Shown piece after piece: positions 17,676 to 26,392 of a stretch of 64,000 bases of DNA. Every line of letters begins with the position of its first letter. Positions within the stretch are counted from its first letter, which is position 1. A program made the translations under genes and the position numbers. The stretch is taken from positions 3,100,001 through 3,164,000 of the forward strand of contig NZ_CP017715.1 in the NCBI RefSeq assembly GCF_001854125.1. The letters are read 5' to 3'. The notes under the pieces are model-generated. The model did no database searches. It had not been told where the DNA came from and saw only the letters and a list, made by a program, of their open reading frames with translations. The DNA is from Marinobacter salinus (GTDB taxonomy: Bacteria > Pseudomonadota > Gammaproteobacteria > Pseudomonadales > Oleiphilaceae).

Positions 17676-18254
17676 ATCCAATGGCTGCTCATAGCTGGGC
17701 GCGAATACTTCCATGAAATACGCCACTTCCCGCAAGCCGTCCTCTTCCAGGCGCGCCCGGATCTGGTTCTCGGCCGGCTCAAATTCCTTGTTGCCGGCCC
17801 GTATCTCAGCCCGACATTTGAGCCATGCGGACAAACGGTCGGCCGCCTTGATCAGCTCCCGATCCTCCGCAGGTAGTCGGGATTCCCTCAGATACGGAGA
17901 AAAATCATCCCTGAGATCTTCTGGTAACAGTGCCAGCAGTTCTGCCTCCGCCTTGTGCTCAATATCGCCGAACGCCTCCCGCATAACCCGGGAGTGGTAT
18001 TTCACAGGTGTAGGCATATCCCCGGTAATCACTTCCGTTGCATCGTGGTAGAGCGCCGCTGCCGCAATGCGGTCAGCATTGACCTGTCCGCCAAAATGCC
18101 GATTACGGATCAGCGCCAGCGCATGCGCAAGTGTCGCCACTTCCCATGAATGAGTCGCCACGTTTTCTTCGATGGCATTTCGCATCAGCCCCCAACGCTT
18201 GATCCAGCGAAGTCGGGAAACATAAGCAAAAAAATGGCTGACAGAGTGAGGCAT
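17658..18254 (-). CDS. yfbR: 5'-deoxynucleotidase, YfbR family
   Basis: Dephosphorylates deoxyribonucleoside 5'-monophosphates; an HD-domain metal enzyme. The 198-residue length and the N-terminal pattern FFAYVSRLRWIKRWGLMRN..EENVATHS are characteristic of YfbR, with the HD pair as YHDATEVITGDMPTPVKYHS and a later ELIKAADRLSAWLKC segment supplying the distal Asp. It converges with the SPFH gene; the two share a hairpin. Confidence 0.92.
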   Translation of the reverse strand: MPHSVSHFFAYVSRLRWIKRWGLMRNAIEENVATHSWEVATLAHALALIRNRHFGGQVNADRIAAAALYHDATEVITGDMPTPVKYHSRVMREAFGDIEHKAEAELLALLPEDLRDDFSPYLRESRLPAEDRELIKAADRLSAWLKCRAEIRAGNKEFEPAENQIRARLEEDGLREVAYFMEVFAPSYEQPLDNLLGR

Positions 18255-18361
18255 AGGGAAAATTCCTATTTTGCATAACTTTATAAGCTTTGGCTTTCAG
18301 CCACCAGCACTACAATGGTAATCTGAATATGTATTCACTTGTTACACATTCTGGATCCAGC

Positions 18362-19186
18362 ATGTCAGTCATGCAGAAAACAACAAGAACACTCGCTCTG
18401 CTCGCCATCGTGCTTTTTACCACATGGATGCCCTCTGCCTATCCGGAAACGAAAGTCAGGATCGGCATCTACCATTTTCCGCCAGTCGCGGGTGTGGGCC
18501 CCGATAACCAACCGACCGGCTTGCTGGGTGACCTTCTCAGGGAACTCCGGAAAGTTCACAACGATGTGTCCTTCCAGGTTTTTTACACATCGCCCAAACG
18601 CCGTTACCTTGATTACGAGGCCGGCCTGTACGACGTTATTTTCTTTCAAAGTGCCAACTGGGGCTGGTCAGGCCGGGACGTAACCATCAGTCGTCCGATT
18701 CTGACGGACGAAGAACTCTATGTCGCCCTGAAAAAACCGGGCCGGAACCTTTCCTTCTTCGATGACATTGCCAGTCACGCCATCGTGGCTATGTCCGGCT
18801 ACCACTACGGTTTCGCGGATCTGGAGGTCGATAGCCAGAAGCTTCAGCAGAAATTTAATGTCGAGTTCTCTGACAGTCACAACCGTAATCTGCAACTGAT
18901 CATGGCGGATCGTCCCTCTGTGGCGGAAGTTGCCGTCATCAGCCACTCCTACCTTCAGATGCATCTGTCAAAACACCCCGATGACCGGTCAAAGTTGCTG
19001 ATCTCCGACAAGCCTGATCAGCAGTACGAACTCAGGATCATCGCCCGTAAGAACGGCCCGGTAAGCGCCACGGACATGATGGAGCTTCTGGCGCCCCTGA
19101 TACACAACGGCTCCTACCAAAAGATGGTGGAGGACTGGGGCCTGCATCTCCCACCCGAATTTCTCAATGGTTTCCAGTCCCTCTAA
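18362..19186 (+). CDS. Periplasmic solute-binding-protein-like (SBP_bac_3 type)
   Basis: ATG at 18362 gives 274 residues with a signal peptide (TLALLAIVLFTTWMPSA, cleavage near AYP-E), so periplasmic. The mature start VRIGIYHFPPVAGVGPDNQPTGLLGDLLREL is typical of the polar-amino-acid/family 3 binding-protein fold, seen also in orphan sensor proteins with no transporter. No ABC permease is adjacent, so it may be an orphan binding protein or signal sensor. Its last four bases overlap the convergent end of the AsmA-like gene. Confidence 0.75.
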   Translation: MSVMQKTTRTLALLAIVLFTTWMPSAYPETKVRIGIYHFPPVAGVGPDNQPTGLLGDLLRELRKVHNDVSFQVFYTSPKRRYLDYEAGLYDVIFFQSANWGWSGRDVTISRPILTDEELYVALKKPGRNLSFFDDIASHAIVAMSGYHYGFADLEVDSQKLQQKFNVEFSDSHNRNLQLIMADRPSVAEVAVISHSYLQMHLSKHPDDRSKLLISDKPDQQYELRIIARKNGPVSATDMMELLAPLIHNGSYQKMVEDWGLHLPPEFLNGFQSL

Positions 19187-22001
19187 CGTACGTCGAGGGT
19201 CAGCCTGACCGTCACCTCGCCGCTCTCGTTAACATCAGCACTTCGAGAAGGATCCGACAAGAACAACTGATTTGCGGGCACCTCATGGGTGTCCTGCAAG
19301 ACCTTCCGGATGGCCATGCCCCGGGCACTGGCCAGGTTATTCAGAGCCTCGGGTGCCAGGTCACGCTCACCCGCAAGGTAGTCCTCCCGCGCAGCCGCCC
19401 ACGCCTCATCAGAAAGGGTCTTCGCTCCACCGCTGGTCAGCTCATCGCGCAATAGCGCCAGACCGTCGGCCTCTGGTGCAATACCGCCTCGAATATTAAG
19501 CAGCAGATTCGGGCGCTCCAGCAGAGCGTCCGCCAGAGCCGCAAGTTTGGCGGGCTCACCTTCCGCCAATGCAATGCTGCCAGGCTGAAAGCTGACTTTC
19601 CCCAGTTCATCGCCGCTCAATCCGGCCAGCTCCGCAATGGAGCCAAGCATACTGAATGGTGATGCCGCCGCCTTGGCGAGAAGGTTTACAAAGGCGCGCA
19701 TAACCACTTTTCCGATGCTGAAGTCCGGATCCGAAAGATCGCCACTGATAGGCAGGTCCACTTCAATCATACCGTCCCGATCCCGGAGCAGTGCCAGCCC
19801 GAGCTTTACCGGTGCGTTCACCGCTTCCTCACTGGCAATTGGCTGCCCCAGTTCCAGGCGATCCATGACCACCAGATTACTGGCATCAATACGGGTACCG
19901 GCGATCTTATAGTCCAGTTTCAGGTTCAGCTTGCCACTATCGACACCATAGCCCACGTAGCGTCCGAAGTAGGGCGATAGCACAGGGAGCGAAAGATCGT
20001 TCATTGTCAGTTTCAGGTCACTTACGTCCTCAGTCCCCAGTGTCCCGATGGTGCCCTGAAAATCCACAGTGGCAACCTGGCCCACACGACCACTGATCGA
20101 CACCTTGCCCTGCTGCGGCGGAATATTACTCAGCCCGGTGACGGAGCCGGTCAGCGCGTCAAATGATGTGGTAACGGCCGGATTGAGGGTGCGGTCGGTA
20201 TAGGCTACCGAGCCATCCTCAAGCATCAACTGGCCGATCCGGAAGATAAAGTCAGCTTCTCCATCGCCACTATTATCGGAGGGAGCGGCAGAGGTCGTGC
20301 CAGTGCCCGATGGCTGGCCGGTTCTGGCAACTCTTTGCAGGTTATGGATGTTGTCTGAGTCACGCACTACGTTGATAACCGGTTGGCTCAGGGTAACGGT
20401 CCCGATCTCAAGCCGGGCAGGGTTAACGTTATATTCAATGGGCGCCAGACGCAGGGAGGTCCAGGAAACCATTTGGTCATCCCTTCCCGGCAGCCGCAAA
20501 GAAAACCCGGTGACTTCCGCGGTGCCACTGAACGTGCCGGTAAGGGGAGTCTGCTGACCGTCCAGATCCAGGTTGCCATCAACCGTCAAACGGCCGCCAC
20601 CAACGGCAAGATTGGCGCCTTCTTGCATGTAGGGTTCAAACGCCGCCAGGGCAACATCAGACCCGGAAATGGCCGCCTCAAGGGTAAAGGGTTGCGGTGT
20701 GACCTGACCGCTCAGGGACAACCGGCCACCGCTGGCGAGAGTGGCCTTCGCCTGGTAGGTCACGGGCTCTTCAAGCCGGTCGCTCATTCGGCCACTGGAC
20801 AGCGACAACTGCTCAAGGGTCAGATCCACGGCAGTATCCGGTTGCCGATCTTGCCAGTGAACCCGACTATTGGATACGGAAATGCCTTCAACCGACCAGC
20901 GAACAGGCTGACTCGCGCCCGCAGTCTCCGAGGCCGCTTCGGTGACAGGCGCCTGGGAGTCACCATCCGTCGCACCCAACGGCGCCAACCAGTCAATAAT
21001 GCCCGATTCATCCCGTGCCAGAGCGGCATCCAGATTCTCTAGGCTAACCTGACCCACACTGATTTGCATGGCATTGAGATCGAACCCCATCTGGTCCACA
21101 GCAATGTTGCTGGACGTCAGGCGGGGCTCCTCGCTCTGCTCATCAATCGCGACGGCCAGGTCATCCAGTGACAGGGTGCCGTTACGGGTTGTCAGGTAAA
21201 ACACTTCGCCGGCCTGGAGTTCGTAATCAGAGCGCAGGGTGACGCGCCCCCGCGAAGATCGTAGGGTAAATAGGGTGCCAGAAAGTGCTTCAGGGTATCG
21301 GACCCGACACCGACGATACGCAGGGAACCTTTGGAATAGAGCGGAGCAACACTCAGGTCGCCTTCCCACTCAATGGTCTGGCTACCGATCGCCGCCAGCA
21401 GGGAATAATCGCTGTCGCGACCGTCCCGGCGCCAGGTCGCAAGATCATTCAGAGTCAGATCCAGGGGGGTTATCTGAAATTCCGCCGGCGTTTTCTGGCT
21501 GAAATCCCGGAACAGCAGTTCGCCGCCATCAACAACGATCTGTTGAAAGTAGAGCTTCGGCGGTTCTGCACCGGTCTCTTGGGGCTGGTCCGACGGTGAG
21601 TTATGGTTCTGCCAGTCCCTGGCAAAATTGACACTGTAATCCTCTAGCAGGTCCAGCCGGATGAAGGGTTCCTGTAACTGGATCGCCTGAAAACCAACGA
21701 TGCCACGGAGCAGTTGGAAAAAACCCAGATCAAGGAACAGGCGATCAAACCCGACCACCTCTTTGCCCTCGGCATCCTGGGCAGACAGGCCCACGGTCTC
21801 GACACTGAGTGCGAACGGATTCACTCTGACGCTTTCAATCTGGCTCTGCCAGCCCATCCGCTGGGCGAGTTGCTCCGGTATGGCCCGCTCTATCCACCAG
21901 GGAAGCAGCAGGAATCCGGCGAGTGCGTAGAGAACAACAAGAATGAGAAACCCGATAACCAGGTTCCTCGTCAAATGACTGCGCTGACGGCTCTCGGCCA
22001 C
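19183..22001 (-). pseudogene. AsmA-like DUF748 protein gene, broken by one-base frameshift
   Basis: Two overlapping minus-strand frames together make one protein: 22001 down to about 21250 encodes the N-terminus with a TM anchor (NLVIGFLILVVLYALAGFLLL) and an AsmA/DUF748-like domain ending at PYLPYDLRGG; the frame from about 21246 to 19183 continues with RVTLRSDYELQAGEVFYL. The join lies at a run of five C on the plus strand (21247-21251). Adding one base there restores an uninterrupted 939-residue frame. DUF748 proteins are large inner-membrane-anchored periplasmic proteins related to AsmA/TamB lipid-transport proteins. The C-terminus has an OmpA-like NNLASARGMAIRKVL stretch. Either real pseudogenisation, a phase-variable tract, or a homopolymer sequencing error. 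Confidence 0.85.
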
Positions 22002-22086
22002 AACTATCTCCTCGTGGGCGGCGGGTTCCGGAGGCCGTCTCGGCCCCCAGCCTGCCTACAAGGATAGTCGCCCGCGAGCCGTTTTG

Positions 22087-23379
22087 TCAGCTGTTGATCT
22101 GACTGGGCAGTACCAGCTCCGGGTCTGCCTTCATACCGGAGAAATGCCCGATCTGGTTCAGATCGCGGGGAATCATGGCTGCGCGGATCAGCTTGCGGCT
22201 GGAATTACCAGTCACCGGGTACACTGACTGCCCCGCACGCCAGGTAACGGCTGTCTCACCCGACTGAATGGCTGTATCAAGCTGCCGCAGGCGCTTGTAC
22301 ATGAAGGCGTGGTCAGTGTTGTCAGGATCCGGCACCACTGCAAAAAAGGAACTGGCAGAGTAACGGGCAAGAAAGACGTTTTCAGTCAGGTTCTCCTTGA
22401 GCGCATCGGTGACGTCCCGAATCGCTCCTTTCATCTTGACGGCATCCAGCTTGTCGGAGAGCTCTCTGAAATTGGCGATATCCAGATAGATCAGTGCGAA
22501 CGGGTTCTCGCAGGCATTCTGGCGGGCGAGTATATCCAGAAGTTTCTGTTCGAGTCCGGAGCGATTCGGCAGGCCGGTCGCCAAGTCCACGAACGCCATT
22601 TTCTCAACCCATTCATTCTGTTCAGCCTTACGTTCTTCAAACCGGCGACGTGCCCGAACATCCATAATGGTGACCGCAAGTGCTACGGCCAGAAGAGCAA
22701 CACAGGCAACCGCCAACGGAATACCTATCCACTCCCCCGTCAAACCGTTATCTGCGGCTGGAACAGCACCTGCCGGGAACATCATGGCCATCATGCCGGT
22801 ATAATGCATACCGCAGATCGCAGCGGCCATGACCAGCGCAGCAGCAAACTGAGTCACAATGACCGTTCGGCCGGTCATGTTCTGGAGTTTTCTGCAAATC
22901 GCCAGTGCGGCCCCCGAGGCACCCACTGCGATAGCAATCGAGAGCGCAAAGAACCCCATATTAAAGACCGGATCTTCCGACATCCGCAGAGCGTACATGC
23001 CGAGATAGTGCATGATTACAATACCCCCTGACATCGCCAGAGTGGCCCCGGCGAACAGGCCCCCGCTGATATCCTGACGTCCAATGATGTGCAAGGCCAC
23101 GCCCGAGGCCGAGATGGCAGCCAGCCAGGAAATGAGCGTCATGGTGGAGTCAAAAGACATCGCAACGTCCATGGGCATGGCACGCATACCAACGAAATGC
23201 ATGGTCCAGACACCCGAACCCATAATCAGGGCTCCGGTAACCAACCAGCGCCGGCGTTCGGCTCCCTTTGCACTGTTCAGCCTGGTCCCGAAATACAGCG
23301 CGGTGTAAGCGGCTAGGACGGCGACCACATAAGATGCAGCCACCAGTGACGGGTCATATTCAGCCATCATCGTATTCAA
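22087..23379 (-). CDS. MHYT-sensor protein with degenerate GGDEF domain
   Basis: The N-terminal ~240 residues form a seven-helix MHYT domain with the three diagnostic motifs MHFVGM, MHYLGM and MHYTGM, proposed to bind copper and sense O2, CO or NO. A GGDEF-like domain follows (from FVDLATGLPNRSGLEQ), but the catalytic motif is replaced by SASSF in RYSASSFFAVV and there is no I-site, so it should be inactive as a cyclase. No EAL domain is attached. It may bind GTP or c-di-GMP as a receptor or be a decayed cyclase. 430 residues; a 213-base gap with no feature separates it from pdxH. Confidence 0.9.
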   Translation of the reverse strand: MNTMMAEYDPSLVAASYVVAVLAAYTALYFGTRLNSAKGAERRRWLVTGALIMGSGVWTMHFVGMRAMPMDVAMSFDSTMTLISWLAAISASGVALHIIGRQDISGGLFAGATLAMSGGIVIMHYLGMYALRMSEDPVFNMGFFALSIAIAVGASGAALAICRKLQNMTGRTVIVTQFAAALVMAAAICGMHYTGMMAMMFPAGAVPAADNGLTGEWIGIPLAVACVALLAVALAVTIMDVRARRRFEERKAEQNEWVEKMAFVDLATGLPNRSGLEQKLLDILARQNACENPFALIYLDIANFRELSDKLDAVKMKGAIRDVTDALKENLTENVFLARYSASSFFAVVPDPDNTDHAFMYKRLRQLDTAIQSGETAVTWRAGQSVYPVTGNSSRKLIRAAMIPRDLNQIGHFSGMKADPELVLPSQINS

Positions 23380-23592
23380 CTCTCTCGTTATTCATTTAAG
23401 ATGTCTGGCACGGCCATTTGTTGAAGCGCCATGAATTGGGATTGAAATACGCGCAATTTGTGAATCCGCTCTCATTCCTTTGTATTAATTATGTAACCAG
23501 CAGCTGCACATGTGGCGCTGACAGCCATGACTGAACCCGATATGCTCGGCAGTCGTAACCGCTCCAGGCTTTTAATCGTGAGGAAAGGAGTT

Positions 23593-24228
23593 ATGGACAT
23601 CGGCGATATGCGTCGGGATTTTGAAAGTGAGGGACTTGACCGCGATGCCCTTGATAACAATCCGGTGCGGCAATTTCAGAGTTGGTTTGAGGATGCCCGA
23701 GCGGCAGGAATACTGGAGCCTAATGCCATGTCTCTGGCGACAACCGGAGACAGTGGAATGCCCGACCTGAGAACGGTCCTGCTCAAATATTTCGACGAGC
23801 AGGGCTTCGTGTTCTACACCAACTACGGCAGCCGAAAGGCTCGGGAGATTGACGAAAATCCCCGGGCCGCATTGTTGTTTCCCTGGCTCGGGTTAAACCG
23901 TCAGGTGAGAATCCAGGGCGTGGTAGAGAAAGTCAGCAAGGCCGAATCCCTGCGCTATTTTGCGTCGCGTCCCCGCGGAAGCCAGATTGGCGCCTGGGTG
24001 TCCGAACAGAGCAAGGCCATCACCTCCCGGGGTCTTCTTGAACAAAAGGTTGCCGAAATAAAACGCAAGTTCAGTGAGGGCGAAATACCACTGCCGGGCT
24101 TCTGGGGCGGGTATCGGATCGTTCCCGAACGTATCGAGTTCTGGCAAGGGCGCCCGAGTCGGCTTCATGACCGTTTCGAATATGTGAGGGAGGAGGATGG
24201 CTGGCTCATACAACGACTGCAGCCCTGA
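23593..24228 (+). CDS. pdxH: Pyridoxamine 5'-phosphate oxidase
   Basis: FMN enzyme that oxidises pyridoxine or pyridoxamine phosphate to pyridoxal phosphate (vitamin B6). ATG at 23593 has an excellent ribosome-binding site, AGGAAAGGAG two bases upstream, and gives 211 residues (E. coli PdxH 218). Family signatures are clear: NPVRQFQSWFEDA, AMSLATTGDSGMPDLRTVLLK, FVFYTNYGSRKAREI, and the C-terminal signature WGGYRIVPERIEFWQGRPSRLHDR..YVREEDGWLIQRLQP. It heads a compact operon; the next start overlaps it by 32 bases. Confidence 0.97.
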   Translation: MDIGDMRRDFESEGLDRDALDNNPVRQFQSWFEDARAAGILEPNAMSLATTGDSGMPDLRTVLLKYFDEQGFVFYTNYGSRKAREIDENPRAALLFPWLGLNRQVRIQGVVEKVSKAESLRYFASRPRGSQIGAWVSEQSKAITSRGLLEQKVAEIKRKFSEGEIPLPGFWGGYRIVPERIEFWQGRPSRLHDRFEYVREEDGWLIQRLQP

Positions 24229-24985
24229 GCAATCACCGACCATCTGGCTCTGCCACGAAGGCGGCGAGGCAACATCCCGGTTACCTGCCTGGCTGACTGC
24301 CTACGAACGAGAGACCGTGGCGAAGTTCAGTGGCCCGCGGAAGCGGGAGTATCTCGCTAGCCGCTGGCTGATTCGCCAGGCCATCGCCGGTGCCAGCGGA
24401 CAAAGCGCCTCATCATGCAGCCCCGTGGACGGCCGACCGGTTCACTCCGGGACGCCTGCCGGCTGGCGTCTGTCACTAAGCCATAGCCATGGCCTCTCAG
24501 CCTGCGCAACCAGCCAGCACAGCCCAATTGGCCTGGACATAGAGCCGTGCCAGCGACACCCCCAATGGCAGAAGGTGACCAGACGCTGGTTTACCACCCA
24601 AGAACAGCAATGGTTACTCCGCGATGACAACCCGGAGACCTTCCTGAAGGTATGGACCCTCAAGGAAGCCTGGTTAAAGGCCACTGAGCGGGGAATTGCC
24701 GACAACCTGCAAACCCTGGAGGTGGGACCCGGATTCGAGCTGCTCGGCGATCGCCAGGAACAAGGCTGGCAAGCCTGGTGCTGTATTGCCGAGGGCTTTC
24801 TGGTGACCCTGGTGTATCGGATGCCGGTTCAAAGCAGGGACTTGCAGCCCCCGAAACTCGTATTGCTGACTGCACCACCCGACGACTTTTCTCTCGTCCG
24901 TCCCGACAACCTTGCCGGTTCAGACGTCGCGGTCTTGCACGCTCCCATACACACCAAGCAGGAAAGGAGAAACCAGAGCCGATGA
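24197..24985 (+). CDS. 4'-phosphopantetheinyl transferase, Sfp type
   Basis: Transfers phosphopantetheine from CoA to carrier proteins of fatty-acid, polyketide or non-ribosomal peptide synthesis. The 262-residue protein carries the Sfp-family motifs in order: LSLSHSHG (P1-like), IGLDIEPC (metal-binding Asp/Glu) and FLKVWTLKEAWLKA (the W-x-x-KEA motif). Start ATG lies inside the end of pdxH; the end overlaps the tag start through ATGA. It could serve a carrier protein elsewhere. No NRPS or PKS genes occur in the window. Confidence 0.92.
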   Translation: MAGSYNDCSPEQSPTIWLCHEGGEATSRLPAWLTAYERETVAKFSGPRKREYLASRWLIRQAIAGASGQSASSCSPVDGRPVHSGTPAGWRLSLSHSHGLSACATSQHSPIGLDIEPCQRHPQWQKVTRRWFTTQEQQWLLRDDNPETFLKVWTLKEAWLKATERGIADNLQTLEVGPGFELLGDRQEQGWQAWCCIAEGFLVTLVYRMPVQSRDLQPPKLVLLTAPPDDFSLVRPDNLAGSDVAVLHAPIHTKQERRNQSR

Positions 24986-25563
24986 CACACCCGGAACGTT
25001 GTCCATGGTGCGGGACTGACCCGTTATATGTTCACTATCACGATACGGTTTGGGGAAGACCAGAATATAACGATCTGGCACTTTTCGAAAAACTGTGCCT
25101 GGACGGCCAGCAGGCGGGGCTGAGCTGGCTGACCATCCTCCGCAAGCAACAGGGGTACCGGGAGGCCTACGATGATTTCGACCCGGAAAAAATCGTGCGA
25201 TACAAGGATGACAAGATCGCAGAACTGATGACAAACCCCGCTATTGTCCGCAACCGCCTGAAAGTCAACTCCATCATCAGGAATGCCCGAGGATTTCTCG
25301 ACCTCCGGGAAAAAGGCGTCTGTTTCAGTGAGTTTTTGTGGTCGTTTGTTGATGGCCAGCCGATACAGAATCAGTGGCAGAACTTTGATCAGGTACCGGT
25401 AAGTACCCCTGAATCTGAAGCCATGTCCCGTGAGCTGAAACGAGCCGGCTTCAATTTTGTTGGCCCGACGATCGTTTATGCCTTTATGCAAGCGACCGGA
25501 ATGGTCAATGATCACCTCGTCAATTGCCCCCAGCACCGGGAGTGTCATTCACTCGGTAAATGA
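24982..25563 (+). CDS. tag: DNA-3-methyladenine glycosylase I
   Basis: Excises 3-methyladenine from alkylated DNA (base-excision repair). ATG at 24982, in the ATGA overlap with the preceding gene, gives 193 residues (Tag is about 187). It shows the family start RCPWCGTDPLYVHYHDTVWGRP (zinc-Cys and catalytic region), GLSWLTILRKQQGYREAYDDFD, and a C-terminal FNFVGPTIVYAFMQATGMVNDHLVNCPQH with the His/Cys zinc ligands. Translational coupling with the two preceding genes seems clear. Confidence 0.96.
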   Translation: MTHPERCPWCGTDPLYVHYHDTVWGRPEYNDLALFEKLCLDGQQAGLSWLTILRKQQGYREAYDDFDPEKIVRYKDDKIAELMTNPAIVRNRLKVNSIIRNARGFLDLREKGVCFSEFLWSFVDGQPIQNQWQNFDQVPVSTPESEAMSRELKRAGFNFVGPTIVYAFMQATGMVNDHLVNCPQHRECHSLGK

Positions 25564-25619
25564 TCCCAAAGCGCTCTGGAGTCGTAAGTCTGGCAACACA
25601 ACCATTCCGGAGCTCCATT

Positions 25620-25925
25620 GTGAGAATTACCCTCGAAGAACTCAGGAACGCGCCGGACCCGGTGATCGATTTGCTGGAGATTATTTCCCTGGAAGGCCAG
25701 CATTATATGGCGCGGCTTAACATAGGTGACAAAATACTCCTGCTCTCCGACAAACAGGGCATTACAAGTCTGTTCCGCGGCGCCTGGCAGATTCAGGATA
25801 CACTGGCCTCCTTCGCCATCCGGGAAACCCAGATTGTCCATCCTTCTGCCTATCATGAAATGGTGGGAATGGAGCCTTCCGACATCGAGCCCATGCGAAT
25901 CAGGGTCCAGAGGCAGAAACCGTGA
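25620..25925 (+). CDS. DUF6482-type small conserved protein
   Basis: A GTG start at 25620 with GGAG nearby gives 101 residues, a better fit than the ATG at 25560 overlapping tag. The pattern ITLEELRNAPDPVIDLLEIISLEGQHYMARL followed by LLLSDKQG resembles small proteins of the DUF6482 group found in Pseudomonas and relatives, of unknown function. It lies in the pdxH operon between tag and a DUF3429 gene, the latter starting at a GTG overlapping its stop. Confidence 0.7.
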   Translation: MRITLEELRNAPDPVIDLLEIISLEGQHYMARLNIGDKILLLSDKQGITSLFRGAWQIQDTLASFAIRETQIVHPSAYHEMVGMEPSDIEPMRIRVQRQKP

Positions 25926-26377
25926 TTTCAGTAGCGCGACTTGCCATTCTGGTAGGTATCGCCGGCCTGATTCCGTTTTTGGCGGGCGTCGCGGGCCTGT
26001 TCATGATGCCGGAGCACAGCGTGACAATCCTGCGCTGGTTTTACCTCTACAGCGCCGGCATACTCGCGTTTATGGCCGGCATTTACTGGCCCATCGCCAT
26101 GCAGCTGGATAATTGCTGCTACCCCCAATCCCCGCTGGTCACCATGCTTCTCAGCCAGACCTTCTTCGTGACAGCCGGTATTGGTCTGCTGCTCTCGACG
26201 CCTGCTCAGATTTTTCTCTACACCGTGGCCTACATCGGACTGTACATAACGGACGCAAAATGGATGCGGATTTACTGGCCAGCCTGGTACCTGAAAATGC
26301 GTCTGGTGCTCACATCCGTCGTGATGGCGTGTCAGATTAGTATTGGCTGCTGGTATTTCCTGATCCATGGCGCCTGA
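25922..26377 (+). CDS. DUF3429 membrane protein
   Basis: A 151-residue inner-membrane protein with about five TM helices and short loops. It resembles the DUF3429 family: LILVGIAGLIPFLAG-like start, a conserved YSAGILAFMAGIYW segment and an aromatic-rich WMRIYWPAWYLKMR stretch. GTG start overlaps the preceding stop (GTGA). Function unknown. A convergent hairpin with the sigma-factor gene follows. Confidence 0.75.
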   Translation: MISVARLAILVGIAGLIPFLAGVAGLFMMPEHSVTILRWFYLYSAGILAFMAGIYWPIAMQLDNCCYPQSPLVTMLLSQTFFVTAGIGLLLSTPAQIFLYTVAYIGLYITDAKWMRIYWPAWYLKMRLVLTSVVMACQISIGCWYFLIHGA

Positions 26378-26392
26378 TCCAAGATCAGGCGC
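26370..26392. terminator. Convergent hairpin between DUF3429 and the sigma-factor gene
   Basis: GCGCCTGATC (26370-26379) pairs perfectly with GATCAGGCGC (26383-26392), loop CAA. It overlaps both stop codons. No T tract is seen on either side. Confidence 0.5.
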
